Origin: Lineolata rhizophorae
Lineage: Eukaryota > Ascomycota > Dothideomycetes > Lineolatales > Lineolataceae
Direction of reading: 5' to 3'
Assembly: GCA_010093515.1 (NCBI GenBank)
Contig: MU001679.1
Span: 837,918-901,917 of the forward strand
Length of the DNA stretch: 64,000 bases
Part shown: in pieces, positions 50,834 to 60,972 of the stretch
Numbering within the stretch: the stretch's first letter is position 1
How the letters are laid out: each line of letters begins with the position of its first letter
Notes under the pieces: model-generated
Database searches by the model: none
Told to the model about the DNA's origin: nothing
The model's input: the letters and a program-made list of their open reading frames with translations, nothing else
Position numbers and translations under genes: made by a program

Positions 50834-51280
50834 ATGTCTCCCTGGTAAGTGCAGTTAACCCGGCGTACATGTACATACATATATACGAACACACCCGGCA
50901 TGATCTTGCTATATCGCCCCACTCTCTCCCAGCCTACGTAGATGGGTCCTGGAGTTTTTTCCCGAAACCTATTTACCTCCGCCAACGCTCCGCCCCGTTC
51001 TGGCCTAGTGAGCTGACCAGTGTCCTAATTTAAATGTCCAGTGACTGCGCCTCCTGCTCCTGCTCCGGCGACTGCAACAGCTGCGGCTGCGGCGACTGCT
51101 CCGTACGTCGATGCGTCCCTATCTCCACATAAAACCACTTCATAAAGTGCCTCAATCCTTCTCAACCCTCTTAACCCTTGCAACAATGTTCTCTCGCTGC
51201 TGTCGGGCTGCCCCATTTACAATGCTGGGATCCTTATAACTGTTCTGTCTGCTAATACATTCGGACACCCGTAGCACTAA
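50834..51280 (+). CDS. Metallothionein-like Cys-rich micro-protein 1 (25 residues, 3 exons)
   Basis: The exons are 50834-50844 (11 nt), 51042-51102 (61 nt) and 51275-51280 (CAC TAA). The introns are 197 and 172 bp. Exon 1 gives M-S-P plus TG, and the join to T makes Cys4. Cysteines then fall at 4, 6, 9, 11, 15, 18, 20 and 23, in C-D-C, C-S-C, C-G-C spacing, with no aromatic residue and a C-terminal C-S-H. This is the pattern of fungal copper metallothioneins such as Neurospora CuMT and Magnaporthe MMT1, which bind Cu(I) in the cytosol. Both introns have good ends: GTAAGT/CAG, then GTACGT with branch GCTAAT and TAG. If the second intron is retained, the frame ends at TAA 51130-51132 after the extra tail VRRCVPIST. 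The small size and odd exons explain why it is easily missed. Confidence 0.8.
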
Positions 51281-52127
51281 GTTTGCTCTCCACGAACTGT
51301 CGTCTCCTCGGCCACCGCCATGCCTTTCCTTTTCGGCCTAGAACGCGTAGTGGACAAGTGAAGAGCCGGAAGGAAGAAAAGCCAAGACAATGCGAAGCTG
51401 TTCAAGGATGGCTGCAGCGGGCTGCGTCGGAGACCAGGCGTCTACTGCGAGTCCTTGACCAGCGGCGTGGCTCGTGGGAATTGAGCTAGTTTCTGTTGGC
51501 CAATCAATTTCTCCGACAGCAGTTATCAAATGGGTCAGATAGCTAGGTGGAAATACAACAATCGTTCCTCGAAACAAGTATTTTTGCAGTAGTGAGATTT
51601 GCCTCTGCCATAAGTTCTACGCCCACGCAGTTCCAACGTATGGGTTTTTTTATCGAAAAGTGGTGTTAGCTCTAGCACAATAATTACATAAGCAACTACA
51701 GCATGAGTGCGTCACGACAGAGTTATCATTGGGAGTCAGGGTCGGGTAGGCAAATAGGTGTAGAACTAGGTTACCCAAAAACATGACGTCACATCAGGAG
51801 AATCTCGATAAGAGAAACAAGTATAGTAAGCAGCCTTAAGACTGCAAATTTCTATTTGCTATCCTTGAATGGTATTGCCTTTTTCCCCAAGCTCACTTCA
51901 GCCCCGCATCCACCCACCAAGACAACCTCCTGACACTCTCATACCTCCTCAAATGTGCTCAGTGAAGCCGCTCCATTGTACGAGCTTGTCCATTTGCTGA
52001 AAGGAGTGACCAGCCGAAGTCGAAAGTGTTGCCGTCAAGAGAGTGACGAGAGAATGGAGAGATCATCGAATGTGCTTTGCAGAACTGATGTGTGCAAGGA
52101 CGTAATGTGCAAGGACTGGCCGAAGGT
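51281..52127. other. Spacer between the convergent metallothionein genes
   Basis: About 850 bp of 3' flanking sequence lies between the two micro-genes. No further Cys-rich exon or other gene is visible. Confidence 0.45.
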
Positions 52128-52285
52128 TTACTTCTGCAAATGGAGGTCAGTATAGGTTTACCATCGAACATGAAGAGCTTCCACCAGCAATGTGGAAGCT
52201 CTTAGCATGAGCGTACCGGGCAAGAGCAGCCGTCGCCGCAGGAGCAGGAGTCGCCGCAGGAGCAGGTGTGGTCGTCGCCGAGCAT
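52128..52285 (-). CDS. Metallothionein-like Cys-rich micro-protein 2 (24 residues, 2 exons)
   Basis: The exons are 52285-52217 and 52133-52128 (AAG TAA), with an 82-bp intron at 52135-52216 plus its acceptor base. The protein starts MLGDDHTC. It has six cysteines in three C-S-C pairs (residues 8/10, 14/16, 20/22), separated by G-D-S and G-D-G, and ends P-K. The spacing and Lys end match fungal copper metallothioneins. The donor GTACGC is weak, but the branch-like CTGAC and the TTTGCAG acceptor are good. If the intron is retained, the frame instead ends ...CPVRSC and a TAA, giving 27 residues with a seventh Cys. The two metallothioneins differ in cysteine number and layout, so they are not a recent duplicate. 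It faces the first gene tail-to-tail. Confidence 0.75.
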
Positions 52286-52420
52286 GATGACTGAAGTGTG
52301 TAGTTTGGTTTGTGTGAAGAGTTGTTTCCTTGGCTGTGGGTGTACTGAAGATTCTGTTGCTCTGTTGCCGGATGAGAAGAGAAAAGAGAAAGAGAGACGC
52401 GAGGGCGGGGCAGACGACCG

Positions 52421-52427
52421 CTTTTAT
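52421..52427 (-). promoter_or_regulatory. TATA-like box of the second metallothionein gene
   Basis: On the minus strand ATAAAAG lies about 136 bp upstream of the ATG, almost the same distance as in the first gene. Confidence 0.5.
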
Positions 52428-54216
52428 CTTGCGGCCAGCTGCCCCTCCGCACGTGACGTGGCCTCCCCCTCCCTCCGTCAAGCACGGCGCGCCTCACCAA
52501 CACAACCTCCTAAACCCACAAGGGACTTTTCCACCCGCGACCGTCAGCTCCTCTCTGCATGCTCCACGCGTCTCCAGGTTCGGATGCGGCCGTTCGCCTT
52601 CGCTTCGGCGGCTTCCAGGGGTCGCCGGCCAACCAGCCTCTACCGCCTCTCGCAGTGGAAATAACGTAGCAAGAGGAGGATGCAAAACCCGCCCTGGTCG
52701 CGCGCCCCGTGTGGTGGTGGCGACGCGATGCGCCCCGCGTCGCCCGCAGCCGCTCCACGCCGTTAGGTTCCAGCCCGCGCAAAGGGAAAGTCTCTTCTGA
52801 ATCGGGTCAACCAGAACGTCGGAACCAGGACTCCCAGATAATGGTCAATGGATCGCGGACGACAAATCCATCGAGGGGGAAGCGAGAGCTGGGTTGCTCG
52901 CTCCGCAAACGTAACTCGATCTTCCCCGCCACCACCGCCAACCACCCCTGCGATGTGGTTGCTTGCCGGCTGCCGGCAAACGTAAGACCTTCTCTCGTGA
53001 CAATCGAAGGCCGCTATCGACGCCGCGCTGCTGCAGGTCGCCTCGAGCCGTCCTCCTCCCCGATGCGGCCAGGTCAGCCGGCCCGGACCCAATCAACAGC
53101 CCCGTCACATCGCCGACGAAAGGAGCTTCGAGAAAACCTTGGAGAGCTTAGCGGGCGACCGGGGCCGGCGCTGGAGGGCCGCGGGCTGGAAAGTGCCGGA
53201 TGTGACCAACCACGAGAACCAAAAGCCAAACCGGCCGGGGCGCGGGGCGCCCGCTTTGAGCAGGTTTCGTGGGAGGCGTCCGCCAGGGATCCGGCTCGGG
53301 TCGCGGATGGTGTGGTGTGTGGCCTCCGTTCGTCTCCGCTCCCCACACCAACCACCAAATCGGCCGACGCGCGGTTGGGACGCCGCTCGGAAACAAACTT
53401 CGCGTCTCCCGGCTATCGCTGGGGGCGCGCCCCGTACGGTCGGGACGCATGGCCCTGGCCAACACCTGCGCCAATTGTGCGGAGGCGAGCGGCGCGCCGT
53501 GCGGGCAGGCGGGGAGCTGGTTGCTTTGCTTCGCTCTGCTTTGCCCTGCTTTTGCCCTGCTTTGCTTCGCTTTGCTTGTTCGTCTTCCCCGCCGGCCTAT
53601 CGTCGGACGTCCAATTACGTCCCCAAGCTATCTGCCTGGATCGGACTGGCGTCCTCCATGCTGCGGCACTTGTGCGGAACGCCGGCTCCGCGCCTACCGC
53701 CCGCCGCTACGAGCTTCAGGTCGGCCGCATAATTGCCTTAAACTAAGAGCGCGGGACTCGCCTGTCGTCCCGCATTCGCTTGCTGATCCTCCTTCTGGAG
53801 TCCCTGCTGCGCTCGATGCCGGCGGCGTTGGCATGGGCCCTTCTGGACCGCCGCCTGGCGCGTGAAAACTAGGTGTTTCGGGCCGCTAGTGCGGATTGAA
53901 AGTCAGTGGTAACAAAGGTGATTAGAGCCGTGACGTAATTCCAGGTACGTACTCTGGGAGGCTAACTGGCGTCAGCTTGACAAGATGTTTGGAACGTGGT
54001 ATTGTACCCTGCGGGGAACGTCGCGACAACTTCCTACACCGGGGCGAGTTGCGAGAATAGATGGCATTTGAGGAGTAGACTGTATACTGATTTGTAAAAC
54101 GCCACAAGAGAAATGACGGGGATACATAAGAAGGAGCAGGTGTGTTTCTTCTTTCTCTGAATGTTTTTAGGTCAATACATCGACTATTTCAACTTTCTCA
54201 ATCCCTCTTTGCCATA
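52428..54216. other. GC-rich spacer with long but unconvincing frames
   Basis: From 52690 to 53870 both strands carry open frames of up to 345 codons, rich in Arg, Pro, Ala and Ser and overlapping in several frames. That is expected from GC-rich DNA. None shows a domain. The stretch may hold a noncoding transcript or promoter elements. Confidence 0.4.
53521..53578. repeat. Imperfect CTTTGC-type tandem repeat
   Basis: About nine variants of the hexamer-like unit (CTTTGC, CTTCGC, CTCTGC, CCCTGC) follow one another. This makes a strongly pyrimidine-biased strand within the GC-rich spacer. Confidence 0.75.
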
Positions 54217-55362
54217 ATGACCGACGATTCTACCACCACTGTCCGCGGCTCCTGCCTCTGCCGCCGAACCTCCTTCACCATCCCGCTGCCCACCTCCTAC
54301 GTTCCCCAGGCCAAGCACTTGTGCCATTGCAACGTCTGCCGCCGCACCTCCGGCACACTTTTCACATCCTACTTGACGCTCCCTTCCGACCCTTCGACCA
54401 CACCGCCATCGGGTCTGGACCTCGCTCTTCTGACCCCGTACACCTCCTCGACGCTCACTCGCTACTTCTGCCCTACCTGCGGCACGCACGTCGCCGTGCG
54501 GGGCCACACCGACGGCGCGCTGCTCGTCTGTGCTGGGACGCTGGAACGGACACAGGGCGTGGTGAAGATCGTCGGCCACGAATGGATCGAGGACTCCCGC
54601 GATGGCGGCGGCAGCGTATGGCTGCCTTCTTTGGGGCCCGACCGCGTGCCGGCGGAGCGGTGGCTGCGTGACCCGGGCACGAGTCCGCAAGCGCCGCTAG
54701 AATGGCGCGACTCCGTCGCGGGACCCGGGGCCGCGAGGACGGATGAGCACCTCCCCGAGGACACCCTACCCGCACGATGCCACTGCGGCGGCGTGCAGTT
54801 CCGCATAAAGCGGCCCAGCGAGCGCTCCGCGCGTTCCGCCGCCGCCGCCGCGGCGCCCTTCCCGGACCTCCTCGTGCCGTACCACTCGGGCGCGTCGGCC
54901 GCCAACCCGGACAGCGAAGCCTGGTGGCTGACGGGCCCCGACCTGTCCCGCTTCCTCGCCGGCACCTGCGCGTGTCGCTCCTGCCGCCTGGCGCTCGGGT
55001 TCGATGTCGCGGCGTGGGCGTTCGTGCCGGCCGCGGACATCGTGCTGCCGGACGGGGGCGCCTTTAGGCGGGAGTTCGGCGCTGTGAAGACGTATGGGAG
55101 CTCCGAGGGCGTGACGAGAGGGTTTTGCGGCACGTGTGGGGCGGGCGTGTATTGGAGTGGAGATTGGAGGGAGGAGTTGGTGGATGTGGCGGTGGGGTTG
55201 TTGGATGCGCCGGAGGGGGTCAGGGCGGAGGACTGGTTGGGGTGGGAGAGGGGGAGGGTGAGCTTTGGGGAGGAAGGGAGGGAGAGGGATGTTGTTGAGG
55301 CGTTGGAGAGGGGGTTGGGGGAGGGGAGAGAGGAGGAGAGAGGAGGAGGGAGGGCTAGGTAG
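54217..55362 (+). CDS. Protein with two GFA/CENP-V-type zinc-binding domains
   Basis: This is a single exon of 381 residues. The start MTDDSTTTVRGSC was chosen because the first Cys motif follows directly; an upstream in-frame ATG at 54142 would add 25 hydrophobic residues. The first GFA domain has GSCLCRRTSF, LCHCNVCRRTSG and RYFCPTCGTHV. The second has ARCHCGGVQF, GTCACRSCRLALG and GFCGTCGAGVYWSGD. Both therefore have full sets of zinc-binding cysteines. GFA proteins take their name from glutathione-dependent formaldehyde-activating enzyme, though for most fungal members the reaction is unknown. The C-terminus is low-complexity, Glu/Arg/Gly-rich. The role in this neighbourhood is unknown. 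Confidence 0.88.
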   Translation: MTDDSTTTVRGSCLCRRTSFTIPLPTSYVPQAKHLCHCNVCRRTSGTLFTSYLTLPSDPSTTPPSGLDLALLTPYTSSTLTRYFCPTCGTHVAVRGHTDGALLVCAGTLERTQGVVKIVGHEWIEDSRDGGGSVWLPSLGPDRVPAERWLRDPGTSPQAPLEWRDSVAGPGAARTDEHLPEDTLPARCHCGGVQFRIKRPSERSARSAAAAAAPFPDLLVPYHSGASAANPDSEAWWLTGPDLSRFLAGTCACRSCRLALGFDVAAWAFVPAADIVLPDGGAFRREFGAVKTYGSSEGVTRGFCGTCGAGVYWSGDWREELVDVAVGLLDAPEGVRAEDWLGWERGRVSFGEEGRERDVVEALERGLGEGREEERGGGRAR

Positions 55363-56257
55363 GGAGTTGGTGGTGGTTTTGAAGAGTCGGTGAGATAGGC
55401 CCCTTGATGTTGAGGTATGAATTTTCTTTTTCTTTTTTTTTTTTTGGCTACGGTTTATTTCTAGCGCCAATTGATGCTTGATTGGAGTGCAGGTCTCAAT
55501 TCATTTGCCAGGTGGATCGTTCCGGCCACTGCTATTCATGCACAAGACAAGAAAAGGAACCAAAAACATCAAAACTTCTAGTGCAAAACGTATGTCGCCG
55601 GGCATAGACTTATTGTCTTTTGAAGACCATAATATAATGTTTATTCCTACAGCCTACCAATACAAATAGCAAGTGGGAATATCGAAGCCAGAAGCCAATT
55701 TCATTAACGAAAAACATTCAGGATGCATTTACTTAGCTGGAGTAATCTAGAAGATAATACCAAAGCTTCTTGAGTCACGATTATATTAGAAGAAGGACAA
55801 TTTACTCCAATCTGGTGCCATTTGGTTTTTTTTTATGTCTAAATGTTGTCCGTAGCTAGTTATCCAAAAGTGGGATATGTGGTTTCGCAAGCACTAGTAC
55901 CTTTACTACTTAGACCACTCACATCGATAAGTCTGGCGACCCCACCCCACCGCGGGGCTATCTCCCACTATAAATGCAAATTTTTGCTTGAGACAAAACT
56001 AGTACACATACCAGAGGAAAGGAGTGATCACGCCTCTCACAAACAATTGGCGACATTGGCGCCATTACGGTGAGGAATTGGCCTTCATGTTGGGAGCTTG
56101 TCAAGTTTAGACTAGCAAAGCTGGGCGGTGCAACTCTTCCCGAACATTTCTCGTTACAGTATATTTCTGTAGCACAGTTGCACCATTTTTATCTTACCTT
56201 ATTTCTTTTGTCCAACCTGCAACGTTGCGGCAAAGGTCGATCTCAATCGCATCCGTC
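55363..56257. other. Intergenic, AT-rich, no gene seen
   Basis: A poly-T run lies at about 55428-55445. The rest is AT-rich promoter and flanking sequence of the amine oxidase. Confidence 0.45.
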
Positions 56258-58619
56258 ATGGTTGCAGCCGCAGCGAGGCTCTCCAACCCGCATCCGCTAG
56301 ATGACCTCAGCCCTAGCGAAATCTCACAGGTAAGTTAGATCTGCATACTTGTTCCTGCATGCACACATGCATGCATTTGAGCTTGAACTTGCAGGCACCG
56401 TGGCATGTGAAAGCGGAGATCCCAAGAAGATTTGAGAAAACTAACCGCAGTAGGCGGCTGAATACATCCGCGAGGCATACCCAAATGCTCACATCAACTT
56501 CCGAGTCATCACCTTGTCGGAGCCACCCAAGGCGGTGCTTGAGCCGTACTTGCGCACCGAGCGCAGTGGCTTCAAAAGTTCAGCACCAGCTAAACCGGCG
56601 CGGATGGCATACGTGCAGTACTACGTCAATACGCCGCAAGATTTCCGCGAAGTGCACGTAGATTTGGACAAGAGGGAGCTTCTTAATAAAAATGTTCTAA
56701 AAGGAGTGCATTCATTTAGTGTTAGTTCCGATATGGAGAAGATTGAGAAGGCTTGCATAGAGTCTCCCGAGGTCAAGGAAGTGATCGACGAGCTACTATT
56801 GCCTGAAGGGTCTACTGTAGTCGCTGAAACATGGACTTATGCTACAGACGGAGAAAATGATATGAAAAACAAAATTGTAATGGTGGGTGGTAATCTTTGT
56901 TTATCATCCAGGATTTCAATCCCTCGACTAAGGATCTCATCTAGTGCTACATGTATATGCGGCCGGGATCGCACCTGGATACAAACTATTATGCGTATCC
57001 TTTGGACTTCTGTGTGGAAATGTCCGGAGACGGGAAAGTCCTGAACATCATTGCGCTTCCATTGGGGATTGATGGCAAGATGAAACCTGCAAAAGGAAAC
57101 CTAAAACCATTTGACCGGAAAAAAATCCATACGGGAAGCGAATACCACCCAGATATACAGACAGAGAAAAGAACCACCGTTACGCCGTATAATGTTGTTC
57201 AGCCACAGGGGCCCTCGTTCCGAACACAAGGGCAACTTCTAACGTGGGAGAAATGGCGACTGAGGGTTGGCTTCAATTACCGTGAAGGCATGGTCCTGCA
57301 TGACGTTTCTTATGATGGGCGACAGCTCTTCTACAGGCTTTCATTGGCAGAAATGTTTGTGCCTTACGGAGATAGCCGAAGCCCGTATCCCAGAAAGGCA
57401 GCATTCGACCTAGGGAATGACGGAGCTGGAGTGAATGCAAACAATCTGAAACTAGGTGAGTGTGCCTCGCTTGAAGTGGAACTCTGTTCCTAATTGACCC
57501 AATTAGGGTGCGATTGTCTCGGACATATCAAGTACTTCGATGGTTATCATCACACCACTTCAGGGGACCCAATCAAGCTACCCAACGTGATCTGCTGTCA
57601 CGAGCAAGACGACGGCATCTTATGGAAGCACATGAATACTCGGACCAAGAATCCAGTCACGACCCGCTCTCGCGTACTGGTCCTCCAGTCCATCATCACT
57701 GTGACAAATTACGAATATATTTTTGCATTCTACTTAAATCAGGCAGCCGAGATCAGTTATGAAGTTCGTGCAACCGGCATCCTCAGTACGGTTCCAACCG
57801 GTGTAAGTAAAGTTCCGGTCACCCACGAGTCTGACAAGTTACACGATGGCTGACGCACACCACACGGGCTTCGTGCAGCCTAGCAACGCAGCCCAGCCCT
57901 ATGGCACCGTTGTAGCACCTGGTGTCCTCGCACCCTACCACCAGCACCTCTTCTGCCTACGGATCGACACGGCTCTGGACGGACCGAGAAACTCCTTCGC
58001 CACCGAGGAAACATATCCGCTGCCGCTAGGCTGCCCCAGCGGCCGCAATGCTAAAGGCGTCGGCTACACGACGCGTCAGCAATTCGTTGAACACGAAGCC
58101 GCGCTCGACGTCGACATCGGAGCTGGCCGTGTCTTTAAAGTGATCAATGAGGGCGTCACCAACCCAGTCAACGGCGGGCCAGTTGGCTTCAAGATCGTAC
58201 CTCATTACTCACAGATGCTGCTCGCACACCCGACGTCGCACCACGCCGTGAGGTCCGAGTTCGCGGCGCATCCGTTCTGGGTGACACGGTATGCCGACGG
58301 CGAGCGGCATCCAGCCGGTCAGCATACCATGCAGTCGGAGCGCGGCTCCGGCATCGCCACCTGGCTCAGGAATAGGCCCAAGAAGCTGGGCGTGCGTAAC
58401 GAAGACATCGTAGTTTGGCACACGTTCGGTGCGACGCACAATCCGAGAATCGAAGAATGGCCGGTGATGCCTGTTGAGAAGATGATGGTTACACTGAAAC
58501 CGGTAAACTTCTTCAGCAGGAACCCGGCCGTGGATGTTCCGATAAGTAACCAGGAACAAAACCAGAGTGTACTAGTTGAGGATTCTAGAGATGGGCGTTG
58601 CTATAAATCAAAGCTATAG
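56258..58619 (+). CDS. Copper-containing (TPQ) amine oxidase
   Basis: The exons are 56258-56329, 56454-56882, 56945-57455, 57507-57802 and 57879-58619, giving 682 residues. The enzyme oxidises primary amines to aldehydes, releasing ammonia and H2O2. The N-terminal region reads HPLDDLSPSEISQAAEYIRE across the first intron. The catalytic base region is AFDLGNDGAGVNANNLKLG. The cofactor motif VTNYEYIFAFY has Tyr406, the residue that becomes topaquinone. The copper ligands His457 and His459 are in YHQHLFCLRID, and a third His is expected in the C-terminal WHTFGATHNPR region. The tail PVMPVEKMMVTLKPVNFF fits the family. No PTS1-like or signal sequence is obvious. The length is normal. The gene is convergent with the ferric reductase gene. 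Confidence 0.95.
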
Positions 58620-58941
58620 ACATCTTATACTGAATTGTACATCATGTTGAATTTACGTGGAGAATTGCTACCGCACTTTTCCTTCTTCAGGCAGAAAAAT
58701 ACTAGATAAATTGATGAAGATCCTTTTTTTTCCTAAGAGTATTTCTGAGGCATGATGCTTCAAGCAAACATGAAGGTGATGCAAAAATGTGTAAATAGAG
58801 AACACGTAATAATAAAAGGGGAAACCGAACCAAGGGGCTCAAAATGTCTGAGTTCGCACTCATGTCTCCTTGGAAAGGTCTAATACGAGAACACTCCTGG
58901 AACGAAACAAGATACCGAATAAAAAAGCCAAGTGAGGGAAG
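58620..58941. other. Short convergent spacer
   Basis: About 320 bp of 3' flanks between the amine oxidase and the ferric reductase. No gene is seen. Confidence 0.5.
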
Positions 58942-60972
58942 TTAGTAAGTAAAAGCTTCCTCTTCGAAGTCGACCCACCCAAGTGTCACCTTCTTCCTCG
59001 CACAAGCTCTTACCTCATCCGAAAGCGGGCCCGGGCCGCACACCCCCACTACCATAGCCCCATCCCTATCGTGGAAAACGTAATCCATCACCTCGCCGAC
59101 GTTACACCTGCGATTCTCCACCACGATGTTTGCCCTTTCCATCAGCTCCCTCTGGCGTACCGACAGCTGCTGCTCAGTGGCCGTCTCTCCATCGCCACCT
59201 CCTCTCGCGGTTCTTTGCCTAGCAGAAGCGAAAATTCTGACCTTCAGAATGCTAGCACCCATGCCGCCGCCGAGCTGGCAGATTTCTTCGAGCCAATCGG
59301 CAGCCCACTCCAGCGCGGCGAGATCGCGCACCGCCCATGCGAACACGACCTTGCGCGCGCTCGCCGTGCCGCTTAGGCTGCCCTGCACGAGGGCCCGGGC
59401 GTGCGTCAGGTATGCGGTGATGCCGACGCCGCCAGCGAATAGTAGCACTGTGCCGTACGAGTCGAAGCGGACCTGTCCGCCGTAGGGGCTCTCGATGAGG
59501 GCTGTGGCTTTGTAGATTCCACTGGGCTGCGCCGCGGCGAGGTCATAGATGCGCCTGGTGAAGCCCGTGCGGCGGGCGACGAGGAGGGAGAGCGTGTTTG
59601 TGGCGGTACTGCACGCTGAAGTTTGCGAGATGGAGGAGTCCACGCAGGTGGCTTCGGACTTGTTGTCAGAGAGGTGGATGTCTTGGTGAGTCATGGGCAG
59701 ACTTTCAGCTGAGGGCGAGGAGAGCCTTGTTCCGTACCAGGCGACGCTGAATGGGTGCGAGATCAGGTATGAAACGCGTGGGACGTAGATGTGCAAATGA
59801 GCACCTGGACGTGGAGTCCATGGTCGGACGAGGGAAATGGTTACTCGGCTTGTTTCGCCAGGGAGAGCTTCGACAGTAATAGTAGTGAGTTGGCGGTATC
59901 GTATATTGTAGTACACGACACTGATGGCTCGAAGGACGTATTCGAAACCCCAGAGCGCGAAGACCGTATATATGAAAGGCTGCTGGGGTAGAGTGTGGAG
60001 GTTCAGGTGCATGTAGACTGCAACAACTGCGGTGAGGGCAGAGATCCGGTGGATGTTGAGAAAGGTGTCATAGAACGCATGGCGGAGAGGAGACCAAGCT
60101 TGTAGGCCGACGAAGACGAAGACGATTGAGCCAACTAAACCCCACCGATACGATACAGCCCCAGCTATGGCGTCTCCAACACCATCCCAGGAGCCGGCAT
60201 TGTAAGTATTGGCCAGCCAGCATGCGACGTGCATGATAGACTCAAAAATAACAATCCGAGCAACCCAACGATGAAGAAGATTGAACGTATCGTAACTGAC
60301 ACGAAGAAGCCATATCATGGGGTTGTTGCGGAGTGCAAAGAGAATAGTAGGAATTAGGTTCAAAGTAGCCAAGTGTCCGCTTCTGCCACGAAGTGCTGCC
60401 GTTACAGAACTTCGCGACCCATCCCATGGAATCGCAAGACAAAACCCGATGTTGGCGAGGACATATGAAATAATAAGGATGATATGCAGTCGGGAAGGAA
60501 GTGTTCCCAAGCCTACGGCTTTGGATAGTTGGAGCTCTCGGTTGTGGCGATGCTTCCAAAGCGGAGCATAGACAAGGTGCTTCTTTACCATTGACCAGAC
60601 CGGGAACAAGTTCATAGACCAGATTCTCTGGCTCTGGTGAGTGTCGACGGTCGATATTCGACGGAGGAATGCGCCGATCTGTTCGCCAATGCAGACCACG
60701 ACTGTAAAAAAGGCCAGTCCGACAAACATGTATATGAGTATCTTGTCGTAAAAGTAATTCCCAATTTGGTCAACTCCCGTCAGTCCATGCGAGAACCGGA
60801 AAGGGTCTGTAGAGTCTAGGTTTGGTTCTATGTCGTTGAAGTCGGTCTCTGACCGTAGGGACAAGATTGGCGAACTGATAGGCATTGCCATGGTTTGAGG
60901 TGAAGGAGCAGCTCGCGTCGCTCCAATGTGTGTTGACTTTGCGTGATGCGATATTATGAACAGAAGAATCAC
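58942..60972 (-). CDS. Ferric-chelate reductase (FRE/NOX superfamily membrane flavocytochrome)
   Basis: This is a single exon of 676 residues; a start at Met28 (60891, MAMPISSPILS) gives 649. FRE proteins pass electrons from NADPH through FAD and two hemes to extracellular Fe(III) or Cu(II). About six to seven hydrophobic segments are visible. Heme-ligand histidine pairs occur in HRWVARIVIFESIMHV and HAFYDTFLNIHRISALTAVV. The FAD motif is HPFSVAWYG, the NADPH motif is LLFAGGVGITAYLTHARAL, and the terminal nucleotide-binding loop is VGVCGPGPLSDEVRACAR, ending FEEEAFTY, close to the usual aromatic end. A Ser/Thr-rich insert lies in the FAD domain. Only a plain GATAAG (61225-61230) was seen upstream, not the full ATCWGATAA, so iron control is uncertain. 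Confidence 0.9.
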   Translation of the reverse strand: MILLFIISHHAKSTHIGATRAAPSPQTMAMPISSPILSLRSETDFNDIEPNLDSTDPFRFSHGLTGVDQIGNYFYDKILIYMFVGLAFFTVVVCIGEQIGAFLRRISTVDTHQSQRIWSMNLFPVWSMVKKHLVYAPLWKHRHNRELQLSKAVGLGTLPSRLHIILIISYVLANIGFCLAIPWDGSRSSVTAALRGRSGHLATLNLIPTILFALRNNPMIWLLRVSYDTFNLLHRWVARIVIFESIMHVACWLANTYNAGSWDGVGDAIAGAVSYRWGLVGSIVFVFVGLQAWSPLRHAFYDTFLNIHRISALTAVVAVYMHLNLHTLPQQPFIYTVFALWGFEYVLRAISVVYYNIRYRQLTTITVEALPGETSRVTISLVRPWTPRPGAHLHIYVPRVSYLISHPFSVAWYGTRLSSPSAESLPMTHQDIHLSDNKSEATCVDSSISQTSACSTATNTLSLLVARRTGFTRRIYDLAAAQPSGIYKATALIESPYGGQVRFDSYGTVLLFAGGVGITAYLTHARALVQGSLSGTASARKVVFAWAVRDLAALEWAADWLEEICQLGGGMGASILKVRIFASARQRTARGGGDGETATEQQLSVRQRELMERANIVVENRRCNVGEVMDYVFHDRDGAMVVGVCGPGPLSDEVRACARKKVTLGWVDFEEEAFTY

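Noticed and set aside
52147-52503. A longer minus-strand frame across the second metallothionein with Ala/Pro repeats
   Set aside because: It is a shifted reading of the Cys codon repeats; the Cys frame has its own ATG, stop and TATA-like box.
52709-53746. A 345-codon plus-strand frame
   Set aside because: Arg/Pro/Ala-rich with other open frames overlapping it on both strands, as GC-rich DNA gives by chance; no domain seen.
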